Assembly (NCBI RefSeq): GCF_001949125.1
Contig: NZ_MSTI01000117.1
Span: 1-12,628, forward strand
Source: Deinococcus marmoris
GTDB lineage: Bacteria > Deinococcota > Deinococci > Deinococcales > Deinococcaceae
Length of the DNA: 12,628 nt
Reading direction: 5' to 3'
The position numbers and the translations under genes are program-made. This document shows, piece by piece, positions 6,726-12,628 of this stretch. The notes below the pieces were generated by a model. It was given only the letters and a program-made list of their open reading frames with translations, was not told the origin of the DNA and did no database searches. The stretch's first letter is position 1. Each line of letters opens with the position of its first letter.

Positions 6726-6832
6726 TCATGCACTCAGGCTCAGCAGGCCACGGGACCGAATCCACATCACAGGGTGGATGTCCAAGAGGTCATGCATCTG
6801 GAACGTGAACACCTCAGGACAGAACAGGGCTC
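6726..6832 (-). pseudogene. possible short gene remnant
   Basis: The minus strand carries an uninterrupted coding-like run ([19 protein letters not shown], then [10 protein letters not shown]) ending with TGA at 6726. A short ATG frame with a possible ribosome site (GAGGTGG) lies upstream in another frame, near 6887. Together they could be a frameshifted small gene in front of the RibD-like gene. No family is recognised and chance is not excluded. Nothing else is seen between the two divergent genes. Confidence 0.2.
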
Positions 6833-6936
6833 AGGTGCGACAGGTTGCTCTCGTGGCCAAGCGTGGCCGCGTCCTTCATTTTCCACCTCAGTTCTGTCCG
6901 CCTCAATAGATTGATTCAACTACCAAGCGGAGAACA

Positions 6937-7329
6937 ATGACGCAAGACGTCACCTGGACGAATACCATCACCGCCATCACGCTCTTCGCCGAAAACCTTG
7001 AAGAAGCGAAAGCGTTCTACAGCCGGGTTTTTGAACTTCCGGTCTTGTTTGAGGGCGACACCTCCGTCGTCTTCAAATTCGGTTCCACCATGATCAACCT
7101 GCTACAGATCGGTCAGGCCGACGAGTTGGTGACCCCCGCGCATGTGGCCACCAGCCAGGGTGGCGCGCGTGCGGTCTATACGCTGACCGTCGATGACGTT
7201 GACGCCAAGTGTGCGGAGCTGAAGACCAAAGGCGTCACCCTGCTGAATGGACCGATGGATCGTCCCTGGGGGATCCGAACCGCCAGTTTCAAAGACCCGG
7301 CTGGCAACATCTGGGAGATTGCCAGATAA
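6937..7329 (+). CDS. VOC family protein (glyoxalase/bleomycin-resistance fold)
   Basis: The 130 residues make one VOC module with its two beta-alpha-beta-beta-beta repeats. The first is TITAITLFAENLEEAKAFYS with FKFGSTMINLLQIG. The second is GARAVYTLTVDDVDAKCAEL with the closing motif TASFKDPAGNIWEIAR, whose Glu (E128) is the usual metal ligand position. Other ligands are not obvious, so metal binding is uncertain. Members include glyoxalase I, dioxygenases and antibiotic-binding proteins, and the substrate here cannot be told. CGGAG about six bases before the ATG is the ribosome site. It is divergent from the RibD-like gene and likely monocistronic, with a hairpin downstream at 7356-7375. 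Confidence 0.9.
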   Translation: MTQDVTWTNTITAITLFAENLEEAKAFYSRVFELPVLFEGDTSVVFKFGSTMINLLQIGQADELVTPAHVATSQGGARAVYTLTVDDVDAKCAELKTKGVTLLNGPMDRPWGIRTASFKDPAGNIWEIAR

Positions 7330-7355
7330 AGATGGATCTCCTCAAACTGATTCAA

Positions 7356-7375
7356 CTCTGGATGCCGCTCCAGAG
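7356..7375 (+). terminator. hairpin after the VOC gene, possible terminator
   Basis: CTCTGG and CCAGAG form a perfect 6-bp stem with an 8-base loop, 27 bases after the stop codon. There is no T run behind it, so termination is only possible. Confidence 0.3.
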
Positions 7376-7406
7376 GATCGCTTGAGAAAGTGTTGGGTAC
7401 TGAGCA

Positions 7407-7435
7407 TTGACACAACGGCACGCATACGGTATTTA
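7407..7435 (+). promoter_or_regulatory. strong promoter for the peptidase-transposase fusion gene
   Basis: TTGACA (7407-7412), a 17-bp spacer and TATTTA (7430-7435) form a near-consensus sigma-70-type promoter. The transcript would have a leader of about 110 bases containing the hairpin at 7491-7526. Confidence 0.7.
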
Positions 7436-7490
7436 GTTGCTACGCCCAATGTGTAATTCCTTCCCATATTACGCTCCAGAACCATGCCAC

Positions 7491-7526
7491 TGGCAGCGCC
7501 GCTAGAAGAAGGCGCTCAGGCTGCCA
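7491..7526 (+). promoter_or_regulatory. leader hairpin upstream of the peptidase start
   Basis: TGGCAGC (7491-7497) pairs with GCTGCCA (7520-7526). Inside, GCC (7498-7500) can pair with GGC (7511-7513), leaving a small bulge. The stem ends about 18 bases before the ribosome site AGGAG (7544-7548). It may modulate expression of the peptidase gene or simply stabilise the RNA. It does not match a riboswitch I know. Confidence 0.35.
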
Positions 7527-7848
7527 GCGCCCAACACCTGACCAGGAGAGAACCTATGAAACTGCTGCTCACGTCCGGCGGCGTTACCAACGCCAGCATT
7601 CACGACGCCCTGGTTGGCCTGCTCGGTCAACCCATCGCCGAGTCAAACGCCTTATGTATTCCCACAGCGCAGTGGGGCCATCCGATGTGCGGCCCAGCCT
7701 CTGTGCGGCGGTTCATCACGGACCAGACTCCGGCCACCATGAGCGGGCTGGACTGGAAATCGGTGGGCGTCCTGGAACTCACCGCGCTGCCCAGCATGGG
7801 TCAGGACCGCTGGGTGCCGTGGGTCCAGGAGGCCGACGTGCTGCTGGC

Positions 7849-7877
7849 GATGATTGACGCGAGGAGCGTCAATCATC
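7849..7877. repeat. perfect 12-bp inverted repeat at the fusion point
   Basis: GATGATTGACGC and GCGTCAATCATC form a 12-bp perfect stem with the loop GAGGA. It begins exactly where peptidase sequence changes to transposase sequence. It encodes MIDARSVNHH, which looks like normal transposase sequence, so it may be natural to this IS or may have guided the deletion. Confidence 0.75.
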
Positions 7878-8833
7878 ACGACCTCAGTGCCCACCTGCCT
7901 GGAGTCAGCACACCGCAGGCCAAGAAGCGATGCGCAGACCGCACGTTCCGGGATGACCGGCTGGATATAGGCTTTTTCATGGCCCTGCTCGTCGCTCATC
8001 TGCCGCCGGTGAAAGTGTTGCTGAGCTTGAATCGCACGAACTGGGAGCACGGCGAAACTCCGATCAACTTTCTGGTGCTGGGCGCTGTGGCTCACGGCTT
8101 CACCCTTCCTCTGATCTGGGTTCCCCTCGATCAAGCGGGGAACAGCCACACCTACGACTGGATGTGGCTGGTCTTGAAGCTCCTACATGTTCTGCCAGCG
8201 AAACGCTGGCAGGGCCTGGTTGCAGACCGCGAATTCATCGGGGCAGAGTGGTTTCGCTTTCTGAGACGCCAGGGAATCAAACGAGCCATCCGTATCAGGT
8301 ACAACAACCTGCTGGATGACTTGAGCGGAAAGGAATGGTTTGACCACGTCCAACACGGCCATTTCCATGAGATAGACGAGAAGGTCTTCGTGTTCGGGGA
8401 GTTGATGCGGGTGGTGGCCACGAGACCTCCGAGTGGAGACCTCGTCATCATCGCGACAGATTTTAGTGTTCGGAAGACGTGGAAGCTCTACCGATTGCGC
8501 TGGTCGGTGGAATGCACCTTCAGCAGTTTCAAAACACGGGGCTTCGATCTGGAGCGGACAGGGATCACTGATGCTGGGCGTCTACGACGGCTCTTCGGAC
8601 TCGTGACATTGGCCTGGATGTTCTGTCTGCAATTGGGGGTCTGGCTCAGCCAGACCCAACCCATCCCCATCCTGAAGCATGGTCGAAAGGCGGTAAGTCT
8701 GGTGCGGCACGGTGCTCAGCATCTCGTGGATGCCCTCCGTTGGAAACCCGAACGATTCGTGGCTTTCCTGGATCTGTTAACCCGTTCTTTTTGCCCGCCA
8801 GGAGAGGCTGGAAGTGAAGTTGTCACCTACTGA
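7849..8833 (+). mobile_element. IS4-type element remnant inside the peptidase gene
   Basis: The left end, the transposase promoter and about 40 N-terminal codons are missing; comparison with the fragment at 298-559 shows what should precede ALIxxRxxN. No terminal inverted repeat is evident after the stop at 8833, because the next gene's stop is already at 8840. The remnant therefore arose by more than a simple insertion, for example recombination or a deletion following it. Confidence 0.7.
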
Positions 8834-8839
8834 GGTTGT

Positions 8840-10033
8840 TCAGTATCCTGCCAGCCCCTCCGAGCCGAGCAGGGGCAGGTCCGCCCCATCGCCACCCTCG
8901 ATCGGCGTGAGGCCGCCGTCTCCCCCAATGCGGTAGGCGGCCACCAGACCCAATCCGCTGAACTGCTGATAAAAGAACGCGCCATCCGCGCTCACGACGC
9001 TGTCCACCGGGCCACTCGACGGATTGCCCGCCACGTCCACTGTCCCCTGTGGGGCGTGGTAAGCCGAGTTACCGCTCTTCAGGGTCAGGCTGCCGTCCGC
9101 GCTCACCGCGTAGACGCTGACGTTCCCCGAACTGGTGTTGCTGGCGTACAGGTACTGGCCGTCCGGGGTGAGGGCCAGCCAGCAGGTCGCGTTCTGCCCG
9201 TTCCCCACCGCCGTGCTGATCGGCGTGAGCGTTCCGCTGCCTGCCACGCTGTATGAGGACACCGCGCCCGCGTTCTTGACGCCGCTCGCGCCCACCTCGC
9301 TCACCAGCAGTTTACCGTTGCCCAGGAAGGCCGCGCCAAAGGGGCCAGCTCCCGCGCTGGCGTTCACGACCGGCGTGCCCAGGCTGCCATCTGCGTTGAG
9401 CGGAAAGAGGGTCACCTTGCCGTTCATCAGTTCACTGAATTCCAACAGCTTGCCGTCCGGGCTGAACAGCACCTGCGTGCCGATGATCGTGCCGCTCGGC
9501 GCGTAGCTGGCCCCGGCGACGGGGCTGAGCGAGCCGTCTTGCGCGACGCGAAAACCTGTGAGCTGCGTGCCCGCCGCATTAGGCTTGGCGTGGCCCACGT
9601 AGAGCATGGTGCCGCTCACAGCGAGGCTATTCGGCAGCGCGCCGCCCGCGTCGTAGCTGCCAATCAAGTTCAGCGCGCCGCCAGCACTGACCTGAAACGA
9701 CGACACGGTGCCGCTGCCCGCGTTGGCGGCGAACAGGCGGGTGTGATCGGGCGTCAGAAAGAGGCTGTCGCTGCTGAACAGGGGGTCAACGCTCTGCGTG
9801 CCGTTGGCGACGCTTGTCCCGCCGACGCCGTTGCCGCCTGTCATCGTGGTCTCGAGCACGCTCAGCTTGCCGCTCGCGGAGCGCCCGTAATGCACGACGG
9901 CGTTCCCCGTCGCGGCATTGGTCATGGCGTAGAGATGGCCCGCATAGGTTGGGGGCGAGGTGGACAGCGTTCCGCAGGCGGCGAGACTTGCCGTCAGCAG
10001 CACGAGGCCCGAAGTTTTAATCGCTCTGATCAT
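8840..10033 (-). CDS. lipoprotein beta-propeller, lactonase-like
   Basis: From the ATG at 10033 the protein has 397 residues. Its lipoprotein signal (LVLLTASLAAC, lipobox LAAC) predicts anchoring of the Cys to the membrane outside the cytoplasm. The rest is a run of propeller blades, each with a phrase like LFLTPDHTRLFAANAGSGTV, VLFSPDGKLLEFSELMNGKV or LALTPDGQYLYASNTSSGNV. They are followed by 'sVYAVSADGSLT' strands, as in the lactonase family (6-phosphogluconolactonase-type 7-blade proteins). Catalytic activity cannot be judged, and many such exported propellers are only binding proteins. AAGGAGG lies 5 bases before the ATG. A longer frame from 10135 is rejected because it would remove the signal peptide from the N-terminus. 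It is the second gene of a two-gene unit, 74 bp after the gene at 10108-11265. Confidence 0.85.
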   Translation of the reverse strand: MIRAIKTSGLVLLTASLAACGTLSTSPPTYAGHLYAMTNAATGNAVVHYGRSASGKLSVLETTMTGGNGVGGTSVANGTQSVDPLFSSDSLFLTPDHTRLFAANAGSGTVSSFQVSAGGALNLIGSYDAGGALPNSLAVSGTMLYVGHAKPNAAGTQLTGFRVAQDGSLSPVAGASYAPSGTIIGTQVLFSPDGKLLEFSELMNGKVTLFPLNADGSLGTPVVNASAGAGPFGAAFLGNGKLLVSEVGASGVKNAGAVSSYSVAGSGTLTPISTAVGNGQNATCWLALTPDGQYLYASNTSSGNVSVYAVSADGSLTLKSGNSAYHAPQGTVDVAGNPSSGPVDSVVSADGAFFYQQFSGLGLVAAYRIGGDGGLTPIEGGDGADLPLLGSEGLAGY

Positions 10034-10107
10034 GTGATCCTCCTTAAAGGGTTCAATCTGCACGTTTCCTGCCGAATTGGCTGGGGGTACCGACTCGCCT
10101 GTCACGT

Positions 10108-11265
10108 TTAGAGCAGGCGCATCACGATGGGGCAATTGACGATCACGCCGCTGGAACCAAACTTCTTGCCACCGGGCGCAGTAATAAAGCCCTTCTGCAC
10201 GATTCCGAGGTACTGGAACTCATCGATGATCCGCGAGCGATAGCCCTTGCTGATGGCGTCGGCGGTCCACTCGCCCACGTTCACGTCCCACAGCGGGCTG
10301 TAATCGGTGGCGACGGTGGGAATGCCGCCCAGAATGTTCAGCGGCCCGTCAGGAGCCTTGTCGCCCAGCGCGCTGTTGAGGCCCTGCCGCTGGGGATTGT
10401 TCAGGCCCATCGGGCCGTTGACGATGGTAAAGAGCCGCTCCACCGCACTAAAGGCCCCATCATCACGGCCCACCAGCACGTCATCCAGGGCCGGAGCCAG
10501 GGTCACGTTTTCCACGGCGGCCACCACCGGATCGTTGGACTCCATGCTCAGGTACATGTTGGGCTTGCCGAAGCTGAAGCCTGGCGTCATTTGCAGCGTC
10601 ACGGTTCGGTCAGTGGGGCAGATCTTCAGCACCTTGTCATGCACCAGATCATGGTTGGGGGCGCTATCGCAGTTGTTGATCCTATCCTCGCTGACGTCGA
10701 ACGCCACGATGGGCGCGTTGTAGATGTGGCCGCCCGCATTGGTGATCGAGATCAGCGGGCTGTAATCCCGGTCCCCGACGCCGCCCGCCTGAAATTTGCT
10801 GGGCGGAAAGAAATTGGGCGCAGTGCCGGGCGTAACCGCATGTTCTGGTGCAAAATCCACCGTGCCTCGCAGGAAGGTCAGCGAGCCGTCTTTTTCCAGG
10901 CGGGCGGGGCGGGCCGAGCGCCCAGTGTTGCCGTAGTTCAGCTTGGCCGAATAGTTGAGGCCCAGTGCATTGGCGTTGCCCTGATCGGTGGTGTCGGTCA
11001 GGATGTACCACACCACGCGTCCGTCCACCATCTGGCCCTTGTAGAGCGGCAGTTTCACGCTCCTGCCATCGGCGCTGATGTTGCCCGCCCGCAACAGCAG
11101 CAGCGGTCCAACGAGTTCTTTCTGAAAAGTGGATGGCGCTGGCCCCTGATACTCCTGGCTGATGTTGGAGCCGACAGACGACGGCGGCGGCGTGATGGTA
11201 TCGGCCTGGGCCAGTGCAGAGCCAGTCGAGAGGGCCAGGGCGGCGATTAGAAATGGGGTTTTCAT
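10108..11265 (-). CDS. exported protein of unknown function, 385 residues
   Basis: The signal peptide is clear (FLIAALALSTGSALAQA, cleavage before DTI). The mature part is rich in Gly, Asn and Pro with strands such as VKLPLYKGQMVDGRVVWYIL and DNA-unrelated segments such as SPLISITNAGGHIYNAPIV. A near-duplicate phrase, YSPLISI and YSPLWDV, marks two points of the chain. Two Cys (NNCDSAP and KICPTDR) may form a disulfide, and a third is near the end (VNCPIV). I do not recognise an enzyme motif; it looks like an uncharacterised conserved exported protein. AGGAGA eight bases before the ATG at 11265 is a good ribosome site. The lipoprotein propeller gene follows, so the two probably work together at the cell surface or in the periplasm. 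Confidence 0.75.
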   Translation of the reverse strand: MKTPFLIAALALSTGSALAQADTITPPPSSVGSNISQEYQGPAPSTFQKELVGPLLLLRAGNISADGRSVKLPLYKGQMVDGRVVWYILTDTTDQGNANALGLNYSAKLNYGNTGRSARPARLEKDGSLTFLRGTVDFAPEHAVTPGTAPNFFPPSKFQAGGVGDRDYSPLISITNAGGHIYNAPIVAFDVSEDRINNCDSAPNHDLVHDKVLKICPTDRTVTLQMTPGFSFGKPNMYLSMESNDPVVAAVENVTLAPALDDVLVGRDDGAFSAVERLFTIVNGPMGLNNPQRQGLNSALGDKAPDGPLNILGGIPTVATDYSPLWDVNVGEWTADAISKGYRSRIIDEFQYLGIVQKGFITAPGGKKFGSSGVIVNCPIVMRLL

Positions 11266-11901
11266 GGTCTGGGTTCTCCTGAGATTTGGAGGAATGACAT
11301 CAAAGACGGCGCTGTGTCTGACTTAAACTGAGTCAAGCCGCAGAAAACCAAGGAGATTCATCCTAAATTCTGACCTCCTATGTTGATTCCTAAGTAGCTA
11401 ACGGGAGGAGAAGCAGGCATATCCAAATGTCCGTATCGGCAAAAAATCTCCTCTGAGTGCGGCATATGAATCTGATCGATGCCCTAATTTGCACCCGCTA
11501 GCTACTTATCAAACAGAATGCAAGGATACTGACCGCTCGACAAGAAGCCCGCAACCGCTAGTGCTAACGAATGAATCTGACGACAAAAATATGACGACGT
11601 CTGGATGACGTTTACAAGTGATCCATTTTTCACCTCTTTGTTAGGTGTACGTTGCTTGACGGGATGCAGGTTCAAATGAGGGTCTCTTCAGGAACTCAGT
11701 ACCCGACACTTTTCGCGCCCGTCGTCTACAGCATTTGACAGAGAAGAAGCTTTATTTTGAGCAGGATTGGAGTTGCTTCGCGTCGTCACAGAGGATGTCT
11801 AGGCTCCACTTAGCCCAGCATCTATTCTGGTAAATGCTCTAAGCATCCACTTCTACTTCGTAGCCGAGTAGATCGCCGATTAGCTGGCGGCCTGACAGAT
11901 T
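11266..11901. other. 636-bp gene-free stretch, lower GC
   Basis: No open frame of useful length has a start and coding composition. It holds the likely promoter region of the minus-strand exported-protein pair. A weak palindrome there, TGACTTAAACTGAGTCA at 11319-11335, has arms TGACT and AGTCA and could be an operator. It also holds the inverted repeat pair at 11391-11508 and a repeated ATGAATCTGA (11466 and 11571). The base composition is visibly more AT-rich than the flanking genes. No RNA gene was recognised. Confidence 0.5.
11391..11508. repeat. inverted repeat pair, MITE-like, about 118 bp
   Basis: The left arm TAAGTAGCTAACGGG (11391-11405) matches the reverse complement of 11494-11508 (TAAGTAGCTAGCGGG) at 14 of 15 positions. 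The enclosed 88 bp are non-coding. Size and structure fit a small non-autonomous element, but the flanks (ATTCC and TCAAA) show no target duplication. Confidence 0.45.
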
Positions 11902-12346
11902 TTATGAGAGTGAACGAAAAACGAGCTGCCAGCCAACTTCAAGAGTGGTTTGAGGAGGGGCATGGGGGCGTTTCCGCTGACCCAGTGGCTCAGGGTCAGG
12001 CCCCCCCTGGAGCGTCAGGCGCGCGAACACCACCTGACCACGGCTCAGCGCGTAATGAACCGCCCGGAGACCGATCTTGAGGTAGCTCAGCGCCCGCTGC
12101 CAGTGGGGATCGACGACACGCCCGGTCCCCACGCTGCACCACCTCAATGCCTTCGGACACGAGCAGCACGGTCGCTACGGCCAGCACGGTCACCAAGCGT
12201 TCGAGACTGGGTGCATCTCGCACTTTGGAACCTTCCAACCCGAACAAACCACTTTTCTAGTCCAGAAAGCCTTCCTCAATCTGAAATCGCTCGCTATATT
12301 CGGCAAAGGTCTCCACGCTCGTTGGTTCATCGCTCACGACCTGCCA

Positions 12347-12381
12347 TTGCTCTGGCCCGTCCGTCGGACGGGCCAGAGCAA
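12347..12381. repeat. 35-bp perfect palindrome inside the transposase pseudogene
   Basis: Seventeen-base arms, TTGCTCTGGCCCGTCCG and CGGACGGGCCAGAGCAA, surround a single T. On the minus strand it encodes [13 protein letters not shown] second, shorter palindrome in the same gene is GGTCCGCC-AGGA-GGCGGACC at 12583-12602. Confidence 0.85.
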
Positions 12382-12582
12382 CATGGACGGGACCAAAACG
12401 CTGCCCGGTGAGGGTGATGTTGTGCAAACAGCGGGATTCCCGTGGTGCGAGTTGCACCTCATTCACCCGGCACAGCCGCTGGCCATCTGGAGCAGCAAGA
12501 ATCAGGTTGGACTTGATCCGAATGCGGTAATGCCATCCACAGACTCCGAGCCAGGCCATCAGTTGCGTGTCGCAGAACCCTC

Positions 12583-12602
12583 GGTCCGCCAGGAGGCGGA
12601 CC
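12583..12602. repeat. 8-bp perfect stem within the transposase pseudogene
   Basis: GGTCCGCC and GGCGGACC pair around the loop AGGA. It encodes part of VRLLADRG around the second catalytic Asp. Confidence 0.7.
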
Positions 12603-12628
12603 TGATGGATGCCCACGAAATCCAGCAG

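Larger units (their letters stand above)
7556..8833 (+). pseudogene. S51 peptidase N-terminus fused in frame to a truncated IS4 transposase
   Basis: One 425-codon frame from the ATG at 7556 (AGGAG seven bases upstream). Residues 1-98 (MKLLLTSGGVTNASIHDALV, LCIPTAQWGHPMCGPASVRR, VLELTALP) are the N-terminal part of a peptidase S51, dipeptidase E-like protein. It breaks at QEADVLLA, before the catalytic Ser, which lies near residue 120 in this family. Residues 99-425 are an IS4 transposase lacking roughly its first 40 residues. It has the second Asp D224 (LVADREF) and the full Y312-R315-E319-K326 signature (YRLRWSVECTFSSFK). Where the family has Asp in LxLDRTNW it has N159 (AAT), so the first catalytic residue is lost. 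The stop lies only 6 bp from the convergent lipoprotein gene's stop. Neither half should keep its original activity. Confidence 0.85.
11902..12628 (-). pseudogene. IS4 transposase, C-terminal two thirds, with stop and frameshift
   Basis: Reading leftwards from the right edge, the chain has the second catalytic Asp ([13 protein letters not shown]) and [19 protein letters not shown]. It then reaches the IS4 signature Y-(2)-R-(3)-E-(6)-K as [20 protein letters not shown]: a TAG replaces the usual Tyr just before the Lys. It continues [20 protein letters not shown] and [14 protein letters not shown], and then near 12130 it must change frame to [18 protein letters not shown], ending at 11902. The two lesions make it inactive. 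The first Asp lies outside the window. No paired end repeat can be checked. CTGTCAGGCCGCCAGC on the minus strand, just after the stop, is a candidate for the element's terminal repeat. Confidence 0.8.

Noticed and set aside
6757..6767. ACATCACAGGG resembling one arm of the dif-like sites
   Set aside because: Only 8 of 11 bases fit and the paired arm at the required distance is absent; likely chance.
6199..6909. Long plus-strand open frame across the RibD-like gene
   Set aside because: It is antisense to a clearly recognised gene with a promoter and ribosome site, has no family resemblance and reads as a shadow of high-GC coding DNA.
9539..10111. A 190-codon plus-strand frame opposite the lipoprotein gene
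   Set aside because: No start signal or family; Arg- and Ala-rich composition typical of antisense frames in GC-rich genes.

Overview
The window looks like an accessory, insertion-sequence-rich region of a Deinococcus-like genome, perhaps a plasmid or genomic island. I infer this from four points: moderately high GC, several Deinococcus-type IS4-superfamily transposases, promoters that sit only a few bases ahead of the start codon (leaderless style), and the protein set (DUF2259, a RibD C-terminal reductase-like protein, an orphan receiver domain, an S51 peptidase piece, a lipoprotein beta-propeller). No rRNA, tRNA or CRISPR array was seen.

Layout. Positions 1-1000 are a graveyard of transposase pieces: the N-terminus of one transposase runs off the left edge and abuts an N-terminal fragment of a second one on the same strand. 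A secreted DUF2259 protein follows (1129-1917). The tail of an unidentified minus-strand gene (2021-2203) comes next, then an IS4-type element with both inverted repeats but a frameshifted transposase (2218-3387). From 3443 to 5965 there is a compact module bounded by two directly repeated 28-bp sites built as 11+6+11 bp inverted arms. It carries four small unknown genes or remnants, a small protein translationally coupled to a single-domain response regulator, and a complete tyrosine recombinase. From 6037 to 7329 a reductase-like gene and a VOC (glyoxalase-fold) gene face away from each other. At 7556-8833 a strong promoter reads an S51 peptidase gene that is cut after about 98 codons and fused in frame to a 5'-truncated IS4 transposase whose first catalytic Asp is Asn. 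On the minus strand, 11265 to 8840 is a two-gene unit for exported proteins: a 385-residue protein with a signal peptide, then a lipoprotein beta-propeller of the lactonase type. About 640 bp without a gene follows, then a degenerate IS4 transposase that runs off the right edge.

The most interesting candidate is the 3443-5965 module. Its flanking sites have dif-like geometry, the six central bases differ between the two sites (as with Tn916-type coupling sequences), and a third half-site sits just downstream of a possible promoter of the recombinase. It could be a very small integrative element, or a plasmid resolution or inversion unit. This is inference from sequence geometry only. Repeats and palindromes were found by eye and the list may be incomplete.
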